Source: Timonella corticicola
GTDB taxonomy: Bacteria > Actinomycetota > Actinomycetes > Actinomycetales > Cellulomonadaceae
Reading direction: 5' to 3'
Length of the DNA: 64,000 nucleotides
NCBI RefSeq assembly: GCF_042683685.1
Contig: NZ_JBHUOP010000003.1
Location: forward strand, 434,001-498,000
The translations under genes were made by a program, and so were the position numbers. How positions within the stretch are numbered: the first letter of the stretch is position 1; the number at the start of each line of letters is the position of its first letter. The notes beneath the pieces were generated by a model. The model was not told where the DNA came from and did not search any database. It saw only the letters and a list, made by a program, of their open reading frames with translations. Positions 62,645 to 64,000 of the stretch are shown here, in pieces.

Positions 62645-63127
62645 CTAGTTGTTGGTTGGCGTCGCCGGTGGGGTGGTACCGAGTTCTTCGCGGCGGCCAT
62701 CCCACTGTTCGTCGAGTTCCTCGAGGTTTTCCTCGATGGTCTCGGAGATCTGCTTGAGGATGGCCAGCAATTCGATGGGTGTGAGGTTCGAGGACGTGAA
62801 CTCCCACTGGCCATCTCCCTTGAACTCGATGAGCGCGTGTGTGGTCTCGCCATGAGTCACGGAGGCGCCGACGGTCTCGTCTGAGCCAGGCCAATAGCAG
62901 GTTGCCTCGTAGGAGAAACCGCCGTCGTCGAGGAGTTCATCGCGGATGGGAAGGTCCGCGAGTTCGATCTCGATCTCCTCAGCCTCATCTTCGGCAAAGC
63001 CATTTGGTGGTAGCACGATGTTGTTGAACGCGCTTTCACCCTCGCTTGGGAAGTCTAGCGAACCTCCGCGCGAGATCTCTTCAGCGATGCGTTGAAACTC
63101 GCGTTCCATTGGGGATTCCTTAGACAT
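62645..63127 (-). CDS. acidic conserved-type hypothetical protein
   Basis: ATG 63127 after AAAGG gives 160 residues. The protein is strongly acidic (EDEAEEIEIELADLPIRDEL, and TIEENLEELDEQWDGRREEL). It has alternating beta-like strands such as YEATCYWPG and HALIEFKGDGQWEFTSSNLT, and no signal or membrane segment. I do not recognise a family with confidence. It stands alone between the TPR gene and the ROK regulator gene. Confidence 0.65.
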   Translation of the reverse strand: MSKESPMEREFQRIAEEISRGGSLDFPSEGESAFNNIVLPPNGFAEDEAEEIEIELADLPIRDELLDDGGFSYEATCYWPGSDETVGASVTHGETTHALIEFKGDGQWEFTSSNLTPIELLAILKQISETIEENLEELDEQWDGRREELGTTPPATPTNN

Positions 63128-63301
63128 GGTGTCGCCTTTACAAAAGTGGTGCATTGGATAGGTACACGCTACTAGATCTGGGCGAGAGTTCGGTGCTAGG
63201 CACGTCGTCGGCTGGCTGCGTATCCATTCAAATCGGCGACGAGCGGGTGACGTCTTGTCGTTCCGTCACGTGACCGTGCGGCGAGTGATGTGGGGTTGTT
63301 G

Positions 63302-63351
63302 TTGACAGGGGTGACGGATGGAGTTAATTTAGTACTAAATTTAGTACTGAA
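63302..63351 (+). promoter_or_regulatory. ROK gene promoter with two tandem operators
   Basis: TTGACA (63302-63307) and TAATTT (63325-63330) are 17 bases apart. Overlapping the -10 and following it are two adjacent 12-mers, TTTAGTACTAAA (63328-63339, a perfect palindrome) and TTTAGTACTGAA (63340-63351). Their position would block transcription, which suggests autorepression by the ROK protein. Confidence 0.6.
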
Positions 63352-63365
63352 CAAAGGTGTCCTCA

Positions 63366-64000
63366 GTGGTTCGCACAGTAGTTTCCTCAAGCGGGGATCT
63401 TGTCCCCTCAGCGGTCCTGGCACTGTTGGGACTACACGGTCCGATGTCCCGTGCCGACATTGCCCGTCTGCTCGACGTCAGCCCGGCAACAGTCACACAG
63501 GTGACAAAGAATCTCCTTAGCCGAGAGATCATCGAGGAACGGCATTCTGTTCCATCCGCAGGCGGTCGCCCGGCCCGGCTGATCGCGCTCACCCAGGGTG
63601 CAGTCGGAGCAATCGGGGTAAAGGTCGCCTCCACGCACGTGCAGATCGTCGAGGTCGCCATTGACGGAGATATCGTCAACGCCCACACCCACACATTCGA
63701 TGCAAGTGCCGCCGGGGCAGTGGAGTACCTCGGCGATCTCCTCGAGAAGCAGGTCGAGAACCACTCAGGGAAGCTCCTGGGAATCGGCGTCGGGATCGCG
63801 GGTAGCGTCAACTCGCAGGAATCGGGAATCGTCAATGCCCCAACCCTCGGCTGGAATGACGTGAAACTCGGTCCCTATCTGCGCAATCGGCTCGATGTTC
63901 CCGTGCTCGTTGAAAACGACGTCAACGCACTCTCCGTTGCCGAACGCCTCTACGGAACCGGCCAAAAGTACGCGTCGTTCATCGCCATCACCATCGGGCG
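63366..64000 (+). CDS. ROK-family repressor, 3' part outside window
   Basis: GTG 63366 after AAAGG opens a frame that runs to the right edge (about 211 residues). The N-terminal winged helix reads VLALLGLHGPMSRADIARLL then VSPATVTQVTKNLLSREIIEE. The ROK sugar-kinase-like domain follows (GAIGVKVASTHVQIVEVAIDG, and LGIGVGIAGSVNSQESGIV, then VLVENDVNALSVAERLYG). ROK repressors respond to sugars such as glucose, xylose or N-acetylglucosamine. Its regulated genes probably lie beyond the window. Confidence 0.88.
   Translation, partial: MVRTVVSSSGDLVPSAVLALLGLHGPMSRADIARLLDVSPATVTQVTKNLLSREIIEERHSVPSAGGRPARLIALTQGAVGAIGVKVASTHVQIVEVAIDGDIVNAHTHTFDASAAGAVEYLGDLLEKQVENHSGKLLGIGVGIAGSVNSQESGIVNAPTLGWNDVKLGPYLRNRLDVPVLVENDVNALSVAERLYGTGQKYASFIAITIG

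Overview
The window looks like the chromosome of a moderately high-GC actinobacterium. The core block (inositol-3-phosphate synthase, PadR, class A PBP, OmpR two-component system, then rpsF-ssb-rpsR-rplI and a nearby dnaB) has the gene order common in Actinomycetota. Dense four-base ATGA/GTGA gene overlaps, GTG starts and possible leaderless starts fit this. Genus cannot be fixed from this window; Actinomycetaceae or a related group is my guess.

Region 1 (1-8462) is an acquired defence island. It holds the 5' part of a zinc-hook AAA_13 ATPase of visibly lower GC, a decayed helix-turn-helix gene, a tyrosine integrase broken by one base in a G run, a small unknown gene, and a type II CBASS system: a TIR-SAVED effector divergent from a CD-NTase, separate E2-like and E1-like proteins and a JAB/JAMM peptidase. 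Region 2 (8463-12433) is a drug-type ABC exporter co-transcribed with its own DesK/NarL-type two-component system.

Region 3 (12474-18484) is a divergent MFS exporter and Opp/Nik-type ABC importer with a fused double permease. The two sides start at overlapping ATG codons under a Fur/Zur-like box, which suggests a metal-chelate (metallophore-like) import/export unit. Region 4 (18518-19936) is a short-chain dehydrogenase facing a TetR regulator, with two operator-like palindromes between them.

Region 5 (19937-31742) is one long catabolic operon: Opp-type ABC importer, GH20 hexosaminidase, D-aminoacylase-like amidohydrolase, DSD1-type PLP enzyme and RidA. The enzyme set suits scavenging of amino-sugar compounds that carry D-amino acids, such as muropeptides. 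Region 6 (31743-42817) encodes GH31 alpha-xylosidase, a sugar ABC importer, GH42 beta-galactosidase, a LacI regulator and GH1 beta-glucosidase. Three near-identical LacI-type operators tie it together, and the enzymes match the linkages of xyloglucan oligosaccharides.

Region 7 (42818-53228) is the core block described above. Region 8 (53229-59815) holds a VOC protein, a hexitol PTS with a zinc MDR dehydrogenase and a DeoR regulator, and a MATE exporter. Two intergenic stretches here share an exact 49-bp repeat. Region 9 (59816-64000) has a DnaA-box-like cluster before dnaB, a TPR protein, an acidic unknown protein and the start of a ROK regulator that runs off the right edge. I see no tRNA, rRNA, CRISPR array or intact insertion sequence.
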